From positions 16,988,001 through 17,052,000 of the forward strand of contig NC_046679.1 of NCBI RefSeq assembly GCF_009870125.1: a stretch of 64,000 bases of DNA, read 5' to 3'. Below the pieces are notes generated by a model that did no database searches, was not told the origin of the DNA, and was given only the letters and a program-made list of their open reading frames with translations. Shown here piece by piece: positions 41,672 to 53,218 of the stretch (position 1 is its first letter; the number at the start of each line of letters is the position of its first letter). A program made the translations under genes and the position numbers. Source of the stretch: Drosophila pseudoobscura (taxonomy: Eukaryota > Arthropoda > Insecta > Diptera > Drosophilidae).

Positions 41672-41739
41672 GGTCTACGGTCTACAGTCTACAGTCTGGT
41701 GTGGCATGGTCTGGTGTGGCATGGTCTGGTGTGGCATGG
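41672..41739. repeat. Composite minisatellite (7-mer then 15-mer)
   Basis: Three to four copies of a 7-base unit (TCTACRG, about 41672-41697) run directly into three exact copies of the 15-base unit TCTGGTGTGGCATGG (41695-41739). Confidence 0.85.
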
Positions 41740-43540
41740 TCTAGTCTAAGCCGGGGCTGGGCAACGTTTAATTATGAAATTTTCAAGGTGGAAGTGGTGC
41801 CAGAGGGGGCGGACGGCGCACGGTGGCAAGTTGGCAAGGTGACAGGAGAACGCCGGGGCCCACACCTCGCAGGTAGGTATTTTGTGGTAGATTAGCCCAG
41901 AGTTCAATGTGTTGATGTGCCGGGCTAAGGCATTCCTGATTGGTGTCGGGTCCCCGGGTGTCGTGGCGATGGGGCAGGCTGTAGGAATATGCGATGGGGT
42001 ATGATGGGATTTCGGGTGTCGGTTGTCGGCTGCTGGCAAACGATGTGATAAGTTAATTGAAATTAAATTTTAATTTCATGGGATAAAGTTCCCTTAGATG
42101 AGATTGCTTTTACGGAGGGGTGGGTGGCGATATCAATGTATAAATGGATATTCGCCTGCTGAGGGGACTGTATGGGTGGGGATGTACGTCCAAGGATATC
42201 CAATCAAAAGGCAGGCCTCCCTTGGGTCTATTAGCAGAATCATTTCATTTCATTTTCCTCTTAATGGCAAACACACATGTCATGGTGCCTGGTGCCTAGT
42301 GCCTCAGACAAAAAACCCCATTTATACATTATGTATACGCCATGTTGTACAAGAGATTCAATATTCTCCTGCCATCCAACGTGGAAGGATGTCATGTCTT
42401 GAGGCCTGCTGAAGGATACCACTGGACACACACCTACACACCATCCATGTTAATTACCTATCGATGAAAATGCTTGAGCATCATTAATACTTCTTTGTTG
42501 CCACCTCTTACCGGTGGTCCTCCTTGAGAGGCTTACACTCCGAAACGGGTTGAGTGCCACAGTCGCCTCGAGTGCGGTGCTTAAGGCCAGACACAATCAA
42601 TCCATTGTCGGATTTCATTGCAAATAAATCAAAGCTTCAACTGTTTTCATATCTCATCTCAGCCATCGAACGAACAGAGAAGTAATATCTGTCAATCCCC
42701 GAATCATAACTAAAGTTTTTGCAGCCACGTAGCCACTGTTCTGAGCAATAATTTTTGACCTGCCAGGCCATTGCCTGGCTCTGTCGATCCAATTAAAACG
42801 AATCTTAGCCAAAGTTAAATGCCCGTCGGGCGGCCTCCATTGTGGCGGCCATTAACTATGCAAATAATGTGGGGATATAGACAAAATCGCGCGGAAGATT
42901 AATGTTTATTGATTTTCCTCGCCATTGATAATTTGTTACCCAACCAAATTGCCTGCCCGCCTGCCTGCCACACAGGACTAGGAATAGCAGCAGGACCCCT
43001 CGAAGTGACGACAAAACGAATGCTATTTTTCTGGCTTACTTTTCTATTTGTGTGTAAAGCCATTCTAAGAATTTGATAAGCCCCCCTTTTGGAATTTACG
43101 TCTGATGGAAGACAAAAGTTTTTGTGGGTATTTGCATTATTAAGTACCGCCACCCCCCACCGCTCCCAACAGATAGATTGGGATTGGGCTGCTGCTGTCG
43201 GATTGGGCCGCTCGCTGGTCGGTCATCCATTGAGCCGAAGGTGTCACATTGCTTATCAGACATCAAAGAACACGCACCTTGTGGTGCCACATCTTTCCCC
43301 CAAGGTTGGTTGCCATTGCAACCCCGTGAATGTGGGTGGTGACGATACGGAAAGGGTCCCAAGCTAAACTCAGGCCCAGGGTTTTTGGGGTTCCAGATTG
43401 GTTGCCAAGTTTCACGTTTACTTAAATAATTTCGTTTGTTTTGGTTTGTTTTGTTTGTCTGGTTTCTTCTTCTGCTTTGCATTTCGGAATATTAATTAAA
43501 ACAAACTTTCGAAGGAATGTCGGTATTATCAGAAATAAAA

Positions 43541-43564
43541 TAAGATAAAATAAAATAAAATAAA
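43541..43564. repeat. (TAAAA)n microsatellite
   Basis: Four to five tandem TAAAA pentamers. Confidence 0.85.
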
Positions 43565-46454
43565 GCAGACATTTGGGTGTTTTTGGGAATATAAATCGCA
43601 TAAGAGAAACATTTACATGTCTCAATTTTACAATCAAAAATTTCGTTCGGTTTATCATCAACTTTGTGGGCAAAGAAAGAATGATTAGTTATAAAGTTGT
43701 ATGCCTTTGGTTTTGTTTTTCAGAAATACAATATGTATGTACAATATTTCCCTGTAGAAAAACTGGATATGATTTTCTCAAATCAAGAAATATGATTGAT
43801 AAAAGTACAAAAAATTTAAAAAAAAAATGAAATTAAGTGAAAAAGATTCTTTGAAAGCCGAAATCTTTCAAGGGAGTTTGCGGTGTTAGCCCTTAAAAAT
43901 GCCTAAATTATTCTACGAATTTTCTTGACAGAACCAGGAGGTCAGTGTTTTCTTGGGAGTTTGGTTAAGCAGGTCTTTCACTTTATCATTTAATGGAAGA
44001 AAACTACCTATTTTTAAATATATTTTAGGCAAAAAATTGCTGACTTTCTGTTAAAGGTTATAGAGTAGCTGTTATAAGGTCTTAAGAATTAAAGATTCCA
44101 ACTGCCAAAATAAGGCCTTGTTTTTTTATTATAAGACAAATCTAAATTTGCATGGTAAAAATTTCTTTTAATACCTATAAATCTGCAAATAGCGTATAGG
44201 CTTCAGAGTTGTAATATCTTCTTTGCTGAGCTTTGTATACCCTTTTATTTAATTATGTCTGTTATAAGAAACGACTTACATTCCATTAACTTTTTTTTTA
44301 TAGAAGCCTTAAAACAAGAAAGTGAAAGTATCAAAATCAGAAACAATGCGCTGGCGCTGCCTTAATCAAATTTGAGGACATCATGTGGGTGTATATTTTG
44401 CAATGAACCTCTTTTTATACCAGAAACCGTATCGGACGGGTCAAAATTGAGGAAAACTTGAAAGAAAATATTTTGCTTTAAATATTGATGAATGAAAAGC
44501 GAAAGCCAAGGAAGCGAAAAAGAAAAGGAAACGTATTAAGAAGGGTCTATAAAACGGGTGTATGCCTCCTAGAAAGCTTTTTTGTTTAAATTTGGTGTGG
44601 GGGGGCCTGTCTCTTTTTTGTGATGCCTGGGGGCCCCGTGGGTCGTATTACCTGGATTTGCGTATCAGACTTCAAAGACCATTCCGGTGGCTACTTTTTG
44701 CGGGGCTTATAGTTAGGAGATGGGTGGGGAGGGGTAGGTCTTAAGCTAAGTAAACAAATACACATTTCGTCAACATTATGCTGATTGTTCCTTGTTGTTC
44801 TTTAATTTCGCTAAAAATTAACTAGAAGGTGAAAACGATACCGTAATTGAAACTGAAAACTGAATGGATATTGTGAAAAAATCCGCAAAAATAGAGGCCA
44901 AAGAGACCAGCGCGCAATAGAGACCCAGAGATCCATCGAAAGACCCAGGGACCATTCAAAACATAGTCGCAGAGACCAAGACCCAAACAGACTGGAGACC
45001 AGACCGAGAGTCAACCTACTTTTTGGGGACGCAACAGACGGCGAAAACGTCGGCAACAGCGCCGGCAACAGCAGAGTAGACCAGGCCAAAGCGCATACAT
45101 ATACCCGTATATACCGTATACCCATATACCGTACATATGTACATTTGGTGATGGTGTGGGGGGCCACAGATGGGGCTATGGAGTAGAAGGCAATTGGGCG
45201 CCCTACGGCGGATTATTGAATTTTCCAACGTTCTCCGCTGACACTTGGCGCCTAATGCGCTCCGCTCCACATACCCTTTCCCGTTCAGCGCTTACCTGCT
45301 ATGACAGTTGCTCTTCTTTGGCTTGTTGTTCCTCCTCCTATTCTGTTCCGTTGCTGCTATTCGCGTTATATTGCTCGCTGCTTCTTCCTGTTCTCTGTTC
45401 TCTATTCTCTGTTGTTGCTGCTGGCAATGATGTTCATGTGGCTGTTCTGTTGATGTTGCCGTAGTCGTTGACAAAAATTCCAATCGAATTTTACATAATT
45501 TACATATTTTTGAATTGCTTAGGCCAAGGGCCAAGAGGTGGCCAAGAGCGGGCCAAATGCATTAGACACGATTCCAATTCCCCCCCACACACACAAATAC
45601 ATACATATGCATGCGACAGAAGAGCAGCAGAATTCCACCGATTCCACGAGGATGCTGGCCTCTGCCTGGCAGACGAGAGATGTGTACCCGATTTTCTCGT
45701 TTTTCTTTTTTGTCGTGTATGTGTAGTGTATGTGCGACTCTTAGCGAGACCCAATTTTTGTGCCGTTAACCGAAAAATCAAACGCAACACGCGTGTCTCT
45801 CCTGCTCTGCTCTCTCCTCCCGCACGGCACGGTGTGTGTACCGCTTTATCCGGAGATTTGGCAAAACCACGCACTTGCAGCACGCGACACACGATGTACC
45901 GGGAGCTGGGGTGGACACAGGATAACAGGAAAGGGAACAGCGAAGGGTACCACGATAGGGACAACGACGACGAACAGCGGCACCGACACCAACACCAACA
46001 CTGCGACAAGCGACAGGCGACGGGCGACAGGCGACAAAGATGAATGTCAATAAAAGTGATTTTGCTTTTGGCAGCCGAGCGGACACTTCCACGGCAGTGA
46101 TGCTGGGATGTTGGTGGGGGCTTTTTCTACTTTTTCCTCGTTATCTCCCTGTTTTTGGGATGTCCTGTTACAGTGATTTAATTATAAATCGCAGACGATG
46201 AGCCACACACACTGTTCAGATCTCTAGCTATCCGACGGAGCACCGGAACAGACACTTTTTCACTCGCCACGCAACAAACCAGTACTGAAGATACAGATAC
46301 AGTGGCAGTATCTGAATGCCTGTAGAAATGACTGTGGCGCCGCGCCGCGAGGTTGGAAATCAACATTCATCTCCCATCTCCAGCATGGCTGCTGTTCAGT
46401 CTCTCTCTCTCTCCGTGCGCGATTTTCGATGCGCAGTTAACGATACTCGTGGAT

Positions 46455-46467
46455 GCCAGTGCTGCCA
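46455..46467 (-). promoter_or_regulatory. Core-promoter motif 7 match, possible distal promoter
   Basis: The minus strand reads TGGCAGCACTGGC, a full match to the Drosophila core-promoter element KNNCAKCNCTRNY (Ohler motif 7). It is followed by GC-rich sequence with a GAGAGAGAGA stretch. The strand suits a far-upstream kek6 promoter, but a short degenerate match can arise by chance and no transcript evidence is available. Confidence 0.2.
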
Positions 46468-47521
46468 AATGCGACGTAGCCCTGCTCTTCCTCTCCCTCT
46501 CTCCCTGTGGCACTCTTACTCGCTCTGGCTCTCTCTATGAGCTTGTACGGGTGTGTGTGTGTGTGCTCGTTGGAATGCTATAAAAAGGAAAACGTTAGAA
46601 TGAAATGAAAATGTAGCATAATTTATGACTGCATCGTCTTTTAAATAATTGCACGCATACATACAAACAAAACGTGGACCCATATACTCGTGGATGCACG
46701 CACACATACATTTGAAATATTTACATCAACTCACCTGAAACCCCCACCACGCATTCCCCCTCTTCTCCACAGGCACCTCTAATGGCCATGTAAATATTTC
46801 ATTTTTTATTTTTATAAGGCCTTTGAAACATTTCCCCAAATTGGTTAAAGGTCAATGGTATGCTAACAGTTTTAAAATTTCCCAGACGATGCAAAAGATT
46901 AGAAATAAGAGCTTCTGTGCGGCCGCATTTTTGGATACCCTTGCAGATCGGTCCTAACTATAGGGTATTGTTGAGAGATTTTTGATTGAAATAGTGGAAG
47001 ATATGAAGATTTACATTAAGTAAAACTAACGTAGATTTTTCGACAAGAATTTGGGACTGTTATTTTAGTACTATAATTTAGTGAATTAAAGCAATTTGAA
47101 TGAGACCAAACTAAACCTAAAATTCCGGCCTTACGACATATTTTCAAATAACTCTACAGTCGATGGCCCTGGAAGCTAGCCCTATTGAGACCTTATGTTA
47201 GACTTAGCATTTAAGCAATTGCTTACGTCAAATTAAGAAATAAAATAATAATAATTGATGTCCAAACATTAAACTGTATTTTTCAAAAAATATAGATGCT
47301 TCCTCATGTGCAAGTAGTATTTATTCTTATCGTAGTTTTCCCACATTTGTTGCCAGAGAAGCTGTTATGATTTATTTGGGACCGAGAAATTTATATGAAT
47401 CAACAAAAAAACGGACTTTAGATTACATTTAAAGCCCGCCTAAAAATATATACACACTCCATACAGAAGCTCCAGTCATTAGAAGCAGCATCCTTTCAAG
47501 GAAATCTTTATGGAAATACTA
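46468..47521. other. AT-rich intergenic stretch downstream of pasha
   Basis: I see no gene. An ATACCC...GGGTAT inverted-repeat signature lies at 46934-46970. The rest is plain AT-rich DNA. Confidence 0.5.
46934..46970. repeat. Short inverted-repeat element ATACCC...GGGTAT
   Basis: ATACCCTTGCAGATCGG at the left and TAGGGTAT at the right share the signature seen at 39929-39954. It is probably a relic of the same dispersed repeat. Confidence 0.5.
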
Positions 47522-47527
47522 TTTATT
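47522..47527 (-). promoter_or_regulatory. Candidate poly(A) signal of pasha
   Basis: An AATAAA on the minus strand about 240 nt past the pasha stop codon. It is the nearest canonical hexamer. AATATA variants lie closer. Confidence 0.4.
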
Positions 47528-47765
47528 ATGATCTTGAAATTATTATCTAAACAAGACTCAATCTAAATGAATTAATCGTAATCATAGCTATCAAATATTT
47601 GTCTTGATGTAACCCAATTTGAATGGATTCATGGGAATTCAAAAAATGGTGTCGCGATTGTCGTAAAATTTATATTTATAATCATAAATCTGGCAGACTG
47701 GTAGATGTGAGCTCTTGTCATGAGGGTGAGAGGCCAGATCTCTTTAGAGAGGATGCTCCCGTATG

Positions 47766-50287
47766 CTATAATTCTACATTGTTCAGATTGGAGCCAGACG
47801 ATGTGGGCAGATCGACATCGTTGGGAGGGACAAAGGTGCCCATGGTGAGGACGCTCTCCTGCTTGGCGGACAGCTTGAGCATCTCCATCTTGAGCTTCTC
47901 GAGAATGGCGTAGTTTGGCTGATTCACTGCCGCCTTGCTCTGCAGCACGGTGATCTCCTGCTCTTCTAGCTTCTTCTCCTTGAACGTCTTGATCGAATTG
48001 TTGCCATACAAACGCAATAGAGAGCCCCACGTTTGGATGTGCGGGTGCAGTATCTGTCAAGAATCAAATTTAAGATGGGTTCATTAGAATCCAGCCAGCC
48101 GCTAATACCAACCTGGAGGATGGCCTGCGAGGCCAGCTGCTTGCCTTCGCGCTTGTTCTTGCACACCACCTTGGCGGTGTGCTTGCCGACGGTCATGGTA
48201 AACTCGTTCTTGTTGTTGGCTGTCCGATTAATCTCTTGGCTAATTTGCACATCGCTGCCGTAATTACGCTGCAGACACGTGAGGAGAATGGCATTGGGAG
48301 AAGGCTCTGTCGTCTTGTTGCAGAATTCGGTGACTCGGGGATCCTCAATCCGGATGTCATCGAATACCTAAAAGAGTTGGAATAGTAATTGTCCTTCTTC
48401 GTGTTTTTGATTTTCTGGCACTCACTGATAGATCGCTTTGTCCCTTTTTGGCTGTGGCGCCCTTCGTGTCCTTGTTGCCCGTTATTTTGTCCTTAACATC
48501 GGGTATGAGAATCTCCAGGGTCTCTCGTGCCGCCTCCGATTTGGCCTGCTTTTTGCTGGTGCCATAGCCCGTACCATACTTCAGATTGTTCACCGAAACG
48601 ATCGCCGAATAGGGCGTCGCCGCATTCTGCAACTCCTTGAATTCGTAGGTGGGCTGCGTCTTCAAGGCGTGCTGCACATACTCGTGGAGGATGCAGACAA
48701 AGCTTTTGCCGTTCGGGTTCATGATCCATTCCTTGCGCGCACGAGGATTGGTGTTGCCCTCTCCGCTAGCCGCTAGAATGGGGAACTTGATAAGCTTCGT
48801 GCCATCGGGCAGAGTGGGTCTCTGGATGTTTTTGATGTGCTTTCGGTTCTTGGTGAACCTGCGGCGCGCATTCCAGCTGCGGAAGCGCAGCACACGGATC
48901 ACCTTGAACTTGAACAGCTTCTGGCAGTACGCATTCAGTTGGTCCGGAGTCACCGACTCCGTCTGTGTGTTCTCCTTGACGGTGACGATTTTTGCTGCTG
49001 GCATCACAGCCGCAAGTGTCTCGGGCTGTGCCTCGTTCTTAACATCGGGCTTAGTCGTCGTCGTATGCTCTGTGGTAGCTTCGCTTGTCTCCTTACCCTC
49101 CACAGCCATAGGTTCCTCTTCAGCGGCCTTGGCAACAGCAGCAATGGGACAAACGCCTGCCGGCGGGGTGGACTCTTTGATTTGCTGTTCAGCCTCGGCC
49201 TCTTCATCCAGAGCACGACGATAGTTTAGGCAGGGTATAGCCCCCAATGGTACGGCATGCTTGCGGGCACTTCCGGTGCCCAGGAAGTACGGCCGAGAGG
49301 CGCAACAGACGCGCGTCTTACGGTGCAGGAAGAGCGGAATACCGCTGTTATGCGTCACTTGCACCCAACCCTCGGGCAGCACCTCGAAGTGATTGTGACG
49401 CTTCTCTGTAATGTAATGAAGGATCACTTTCGGTCTATGCTGGACGGATGCTCACTTACCTTCCATTACGGTCTTGAAGCGCTGCTCGTATTTGGGTCGC
49501 TTGGATTCGCGCAGTTCATCAGGCAGCTTCTCATCCAGGAGATTCTCAATTTCGTCGTCATCAAAGTCCGAGGAATCGTATTCATCTCCCTCACCATCGC
49601 CAGCATCTTCGTCATCGCCACCGTTTTCGCCTGTCAGCTTTTCGCTATTTTCGTCTTCTGGCAGTGAGAGGGAGACAAAGATTATTTATATAAGCTGCAT
49701 TTCCGGGGGGATGTGAAGTAGGGCCACCACAAAAGATTGACTCATCCTCTGGGACTCTATCTGGGACTCTCTATTCCTGGCAGTACCTGTCTTCGGGGGC
49801 CACTCCAGCCGGACAATGGGTATCATGCGCATGATGAGATCAGCCCAAGAACTGTTACAGAAATCGCCAAGGCGATTGCACCTGCCAGGTACACCTCCGA
49901 AAGAAATCTGAATCTGGTTTTTTTTTTGTCTTACAGTTTGCCTTTTTTATCAGCCTCCTGTATTTGCTCAATGATAAGCGGCTCTGCTCCGGGGAAGATC
50001 GAGAGCGAGATAAGACCTGCGGCAGTCATCACCTCGCATACGCCTCACTCACCTGACTCATCCTCATCGCTGGCCGTGCCTATCTCGTCGAGCACCTGGA
50101 ACTGGCGCAGCTGCTGGTCCATGGTCTCGCTCTGCAACTCGGCGTCGCGTGTCTGTCGCATCTCTTCAATGGCGCTCAGCGAGAAGCCGGCAACCTTTAG
50201 CGCCTGCTCCTCATCCTCCAGTCGGGCGCGCTTCCTATTTGCCGGAGCCGGCAACTCCTGTGCCATGGTATCTGCATCCTCGGACAT
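47766..50287 (-). CDS. pasha: Pasha (DGCR8 orthologue), Microprocessor RNA-binding subunit
   Basis: Five coding exons (50287-50053, 49657-49460, 49405-48426, 48367-48113, 48053-47766) give 651 residues, close to the 642 I recall for melanogaster Pasha. All junctions are GT-AG and keep frame. An in-frame TAG lies just upstream of the ATG. Residues 1-144 are acidic and charged. A WW-like segment begins at LPEGW (about 152-186), and IPCL with Cys203 matches the heme-ligating motif of the DGCR8 dimerisation region. Two double-stranded RNA-binding domains follow (about 376-447 and 484-552). The C-terminal helix (HPHIQTWGSLLRLYG) corresponds to the Drosha-binding end. Pasha pairs with Drosha in the nucleus to cut primary microRNA transcripts. 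Introns are 395, 54, 58 and 59 nt. The first is unusually long and holds short open frames reported separately. No truncation or frameshift is seen. Confidence 0.95.
49823..50029 (-). other. Two in-frame short ORFs inside pasha intron 1
   Basis: On the minus strand an ATG at 50029, 23 nt inside the intron, opens 32 codons (MTAAGLISLSIFPGAEPL..., then QIQEADKKGKL) to a TAA at 49931-49933. The same frame then continues for 34 codons to a TGA at 49823-49825, including a hydrophobic stretch (VYLAGAIALAISVTVLGL). The composition is protein-like. The antisense frame is also open, so the signal is not strand-specific. Including it as an exon would shift the pasha frame. It could be a retained-intron peptide, an exon relic or chance. 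Confidence 0.2.
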
Positions 50288-51803
50288 GCTTAAGCGCTAA
50301 TCTATCTTTACAATTGTAACTCTTATAGCTGCCTGTGGGCTCTTCTTGCCAATAACCAATACTGAGAACGTCCAACGACTTGTAATTGATTTTTCATTGG
50401 AAGTGCCACATTGGTTAAGCCAGAGACCCCCAACTTGTACACTTTTCACGTTTCTTTATTGGAGCATGGAAAGAACCGGATAAACCGAAGCTATCCCAAC
50501 CAAGTTCTTGTGGGTTTTCTGTTGTTTTTTTTTTTGCGGAGTTAGTTGTTTGGGGCGCCCGTGGGAAGCGGCTTTTGCGATGCGATGCGATGGATTCTGT
50601 GTCTGTTGCACCACAGATCACCGCAAACCACCAAAGCAATACTTTCCGCACGTGCCTCCAAATGCCTATTCAACTTTTTATTAACTTTTTGCTTAATAAA
50701 TATTGCTTTTAGTGATTAAAGAAACAATTCACCGCGAACTTATAAGTTTTTTATGTTTACATTTGCTCAATTTACTACATGGCAACTATACGGCAACTAC
50801 ACATTTGCTACATAATGGGAGGAAAAGAGGTTATGGACAGTGGGCAAAACGTAAAATCCACCTCTTTTGCTTAACATACCTTGGAGTCAAAAATCCGATT
50901 TTGTCTCAGGGTATAATGTCGTCACACGCGAGGTGAGGTTCGTACGAGCCGTGCAATTTGACTTGGTTGTTTTTGCCTGTTGTCCATACTCTTTTTTATT
51001 GCCCATTCAAAATTAGCAGACCGTCTGACCATCAGAAATACCGCATATATACCGATGAAAAAACGAACTTAGCCCACTAGACCCCCCTCAATTTAAACAA
51101 GTAAAAAATTTGAGATAAACGGCGGAAAATAATACTGTATGTAAATTCTTCTTTTAGATCAATATACATAGATTCGCAACGTCCCAAATTTTAATGTATA
51201 TCTTAAATATACTGACGAACTATTTGTATTCAAAACCATCATATTGCCCGTTTTTTGTATTCGGTTGAATATTATTACTATAAATTACTGAACACGTAAT
51301 TTGATCCGATTAATAATTATGCCTGAGGAAATAAGGTATCTGGAACTTCTAAAGATGCGCAAAATCAGATCTCAACTTTGGAAATGTTGCCTACATCTTC
51401 GCGATTTAGCTTTACATTTGACACTAATACACACAATTTGCTACTCATCAACTACATAGCATATTAATTTCAGAACCGTTACGTGTTTTATAGTTCGACA
51501 ACCGTTTCCTAATATTTTCGCTAATTTCAATAGGTTTTAGAGACAAGGAACCAATAAACTTTTTTTGCATACACTCAATGTCTTTTTTTACACGGTTTTT
51601 CAGGAGCTAATCTACCGTGTAAAAACAGAATTACGTGTACATGGAGAGAAACTCATCTTTGCTACCGATTCATCGATTCTATCGACTGCCAAAGTCGCGA
51701 GAATTAAAAAAACCAGCCAATTAATGTTTATATCCCATATGTTACAAATGAAATTTAATGGATTGTTAAAATGATAGCATTTTAAAGGCGAGATATCGCT
51801 ACT
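50288..51803. other. Intergenic: pasha promoter side and yellow-e3 3' flank
   Basis: The pasha 5' UTR and promoter should lie in the first 100-150 bases, but I see no TATA box or clean DRE there. The remainder is AT-rich with no convincing frame. A 69-codon plus frame (51565-51774) shows no motif. An ATTAAA on the minus strand (51754-51759) could end yellow-e3 transcripts. Confidence 0.5.
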
Positions 51804-51811
51804 TATCGATA
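51804..51811. promoter_or_regulatory. DRE-type palindrome TATCGATA
   Basis: An exact DREF-binding core (TATCGATA) about 30 bases past the yellow-e3 stop. DREs mark housekeeping promoters in Drosophila, yet no gene obviously starts here. It could serve an unseen transcript or be incidental. Confidence 0.35.
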
Positions 51812-51842
51812 CAGTTTAAAACTTTTCAAAATTATATTACAT

Positions 51843-53192
51843 CTATACTTGCGTGAGCGTGGGCGTGGTCTCCGCAGCCCCCACCGTACACGGAGTATTG
51901 GCAAGCAGGTCAGCGGTGCGACATCCAATTATTTGGAACTCGACCTCATTCTCCCGCAATGTGCCACCGACAAAAAGTTTCGGCTCGCTGCTCAGGGCCC
52001 AGAGCTCCTCCTCGCCTTTGGAGTTTCGGTTGATCTTGAGGCCAGTGACGAACTTAATCTTTTGCGGGTTATAGGCCACGACCCGCAGGTCATCCGCCGT
52101 GTAATTTGAGTGCTCCTCCCAGCTAATGAGAGCTCCCAAGCTAATGAGACTGCAGTACAGATTGCCAGAGATGTCCATAACTTCCGATTCGCACTGAATG
52201 CCTCTTGTGCCGAGTACGCGGAACTGATCCTTGACTTCGCTGGAGTTAGCGGACTGCCAAACAGTTTCATTATTGACCAGAGAAAGTGGAATGGCGACCT
52301 CATTTAAGCCATTCAGAGTGTGGAAGTACAAAAATCGATCTGCAGTATACCGACCCAAGATTATAAAAGGAGTTCTTCTAACATCAAAAGATCAAGCTTA
52401 CCTTTGGCTTCGCTAGGGCTCAAGCTCACTGTGAATATGCCCGCGTGCGAGTTGCTGGAGCGGGTAAGGCGCTCCACAGGCTTCATCGAATCGTGCTCTA
52501 TGCGCCACGACTTGCCGCTGAGAGAGTCGTAGACGATCAGGCCATAGCCCCAGGCATCGGATACGTACGCCTTGCCACCCAGGCACTTATTTGGTGCCCC
52601 GCTCTCCACCAGATCCACCACAAGAGCCGTGAAGATCGACACGCTGGGCGTGTACGCGTGTGGGGGTAATGTGTGCCGCTGCACCAGCTCATCCTTGACC
52701 AAATCGAAGGTGAGAATCTGAGGGGGACACAGCTGCAGCGAGTTCACCTGCCCCGAGTCGACCACCCAAAGGCGCCAGCATTCATCGATCTGCGGGAAAG
52801 ATGGATGTCTTGAACTCTTAAATGGTTATCTTTTCAGACTCACTCACGAAGGTTCTTATGGCAGAGGTGAGGCCGGAACAGTTATTCGGTAGAATATGCC
52901 ACTCTGCACTGGGGTAGGCCTCCAGGCGAGGATTCTCCAATAGCTCGTTGTCACTGGCGACCACAGTGGCTAATGTGAAGGGCGTTTCCAGGCTCAGGCG
53001 TGGAATAGTAAGGAAGGTGCGGTGCCTCCCCTCATCTCCGTACTCGATGTCCACATCCACGGGGAGGAACTGGTGGCTCGAACTAATATTCGTCCACTGG
53101 TGTAGTGTATGGAGCTCTTTCACAAACAATTTCTGGGACTGCACCGCACAGAAAACTCCCAGCAGGATCAAAATACTTTGGATGCTCGACAT
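51843..53192 (-). CDS. yellow-e3: Yellow-e3, secreted Yellow/MRJP-family protein
   Basis: Three exons (53192-52848, 52789-52402, 52339-51843) encode 409 residues, the length I recall for melanogaster yellow-e3. A signal peptide spans about 1-19 (MSSIQSILILLGVFCAVQSQ). The rest is a full Yellow/MRJP propeller domain with family signatures in order: RTFLTIPRL, AYPSAEWH, IDECWRLWVVDSGQ, AYVSDAWGYGLIVYD, DRFLYFHTL, and the C-terminal EELWALSS. Yellow proteins are secreted and act in cuticle pigmentation or sclerotisation. Some members (yellow-f, f2) convert dopachrome, but nothing here proves catalysis for this one. The introns are 58 and 62 nt, the second splitting the codon before RFLYFH. The gene lies about 270 bp downstream of yellow-e2 on the same strand and has its own Inr/DPE promoter, so it need not be co-transcribed. 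The start is the first ATG giving a signal peptide. Confidence 0.9.
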
Positions 53193-53218
53193 TTCAACGT
53201 AGAGAAGCAGATAGAGCT

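Larger units (their letters stand above)
39955..46450. other. Non-coding stretch with repeats
   Basis: No gene is supported. A (CT)n run, CATA units, TAAAA pentamers and a small minisatellite lie here. From about 45.5 to 46.5 kb the minus strand is GC-rich with GTGTCGGTG-type sequence resembling a fly 5' UTR or promoter region. Frames such as 45500-46009 minus are Arg/Ser/Cys-rich without motifs. Confidence 0.45.

Noticed and set aside
45500..46009. 169-codon minus frame
   Set aside because: The Trp/Cys/Arg repeats at its start come from GTCGGTG-type repeats. It is better read as 5' UTR-like sequence.
48438..49667. Plus-strand frames opposite pasha
   Set aside because: They are shadows of pasha exons 2 and 3, whose minus-strand frame splices cleanly into a complete Pasha protein.
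51565..51774. 69-codon plus frame downstream of yellow-e3
   Set aside because: AT-rich, no recognisable motif, and overlaps the likely 3' UTR of yellow-e3. The nearby TATCGATA alone does not make a promoter.
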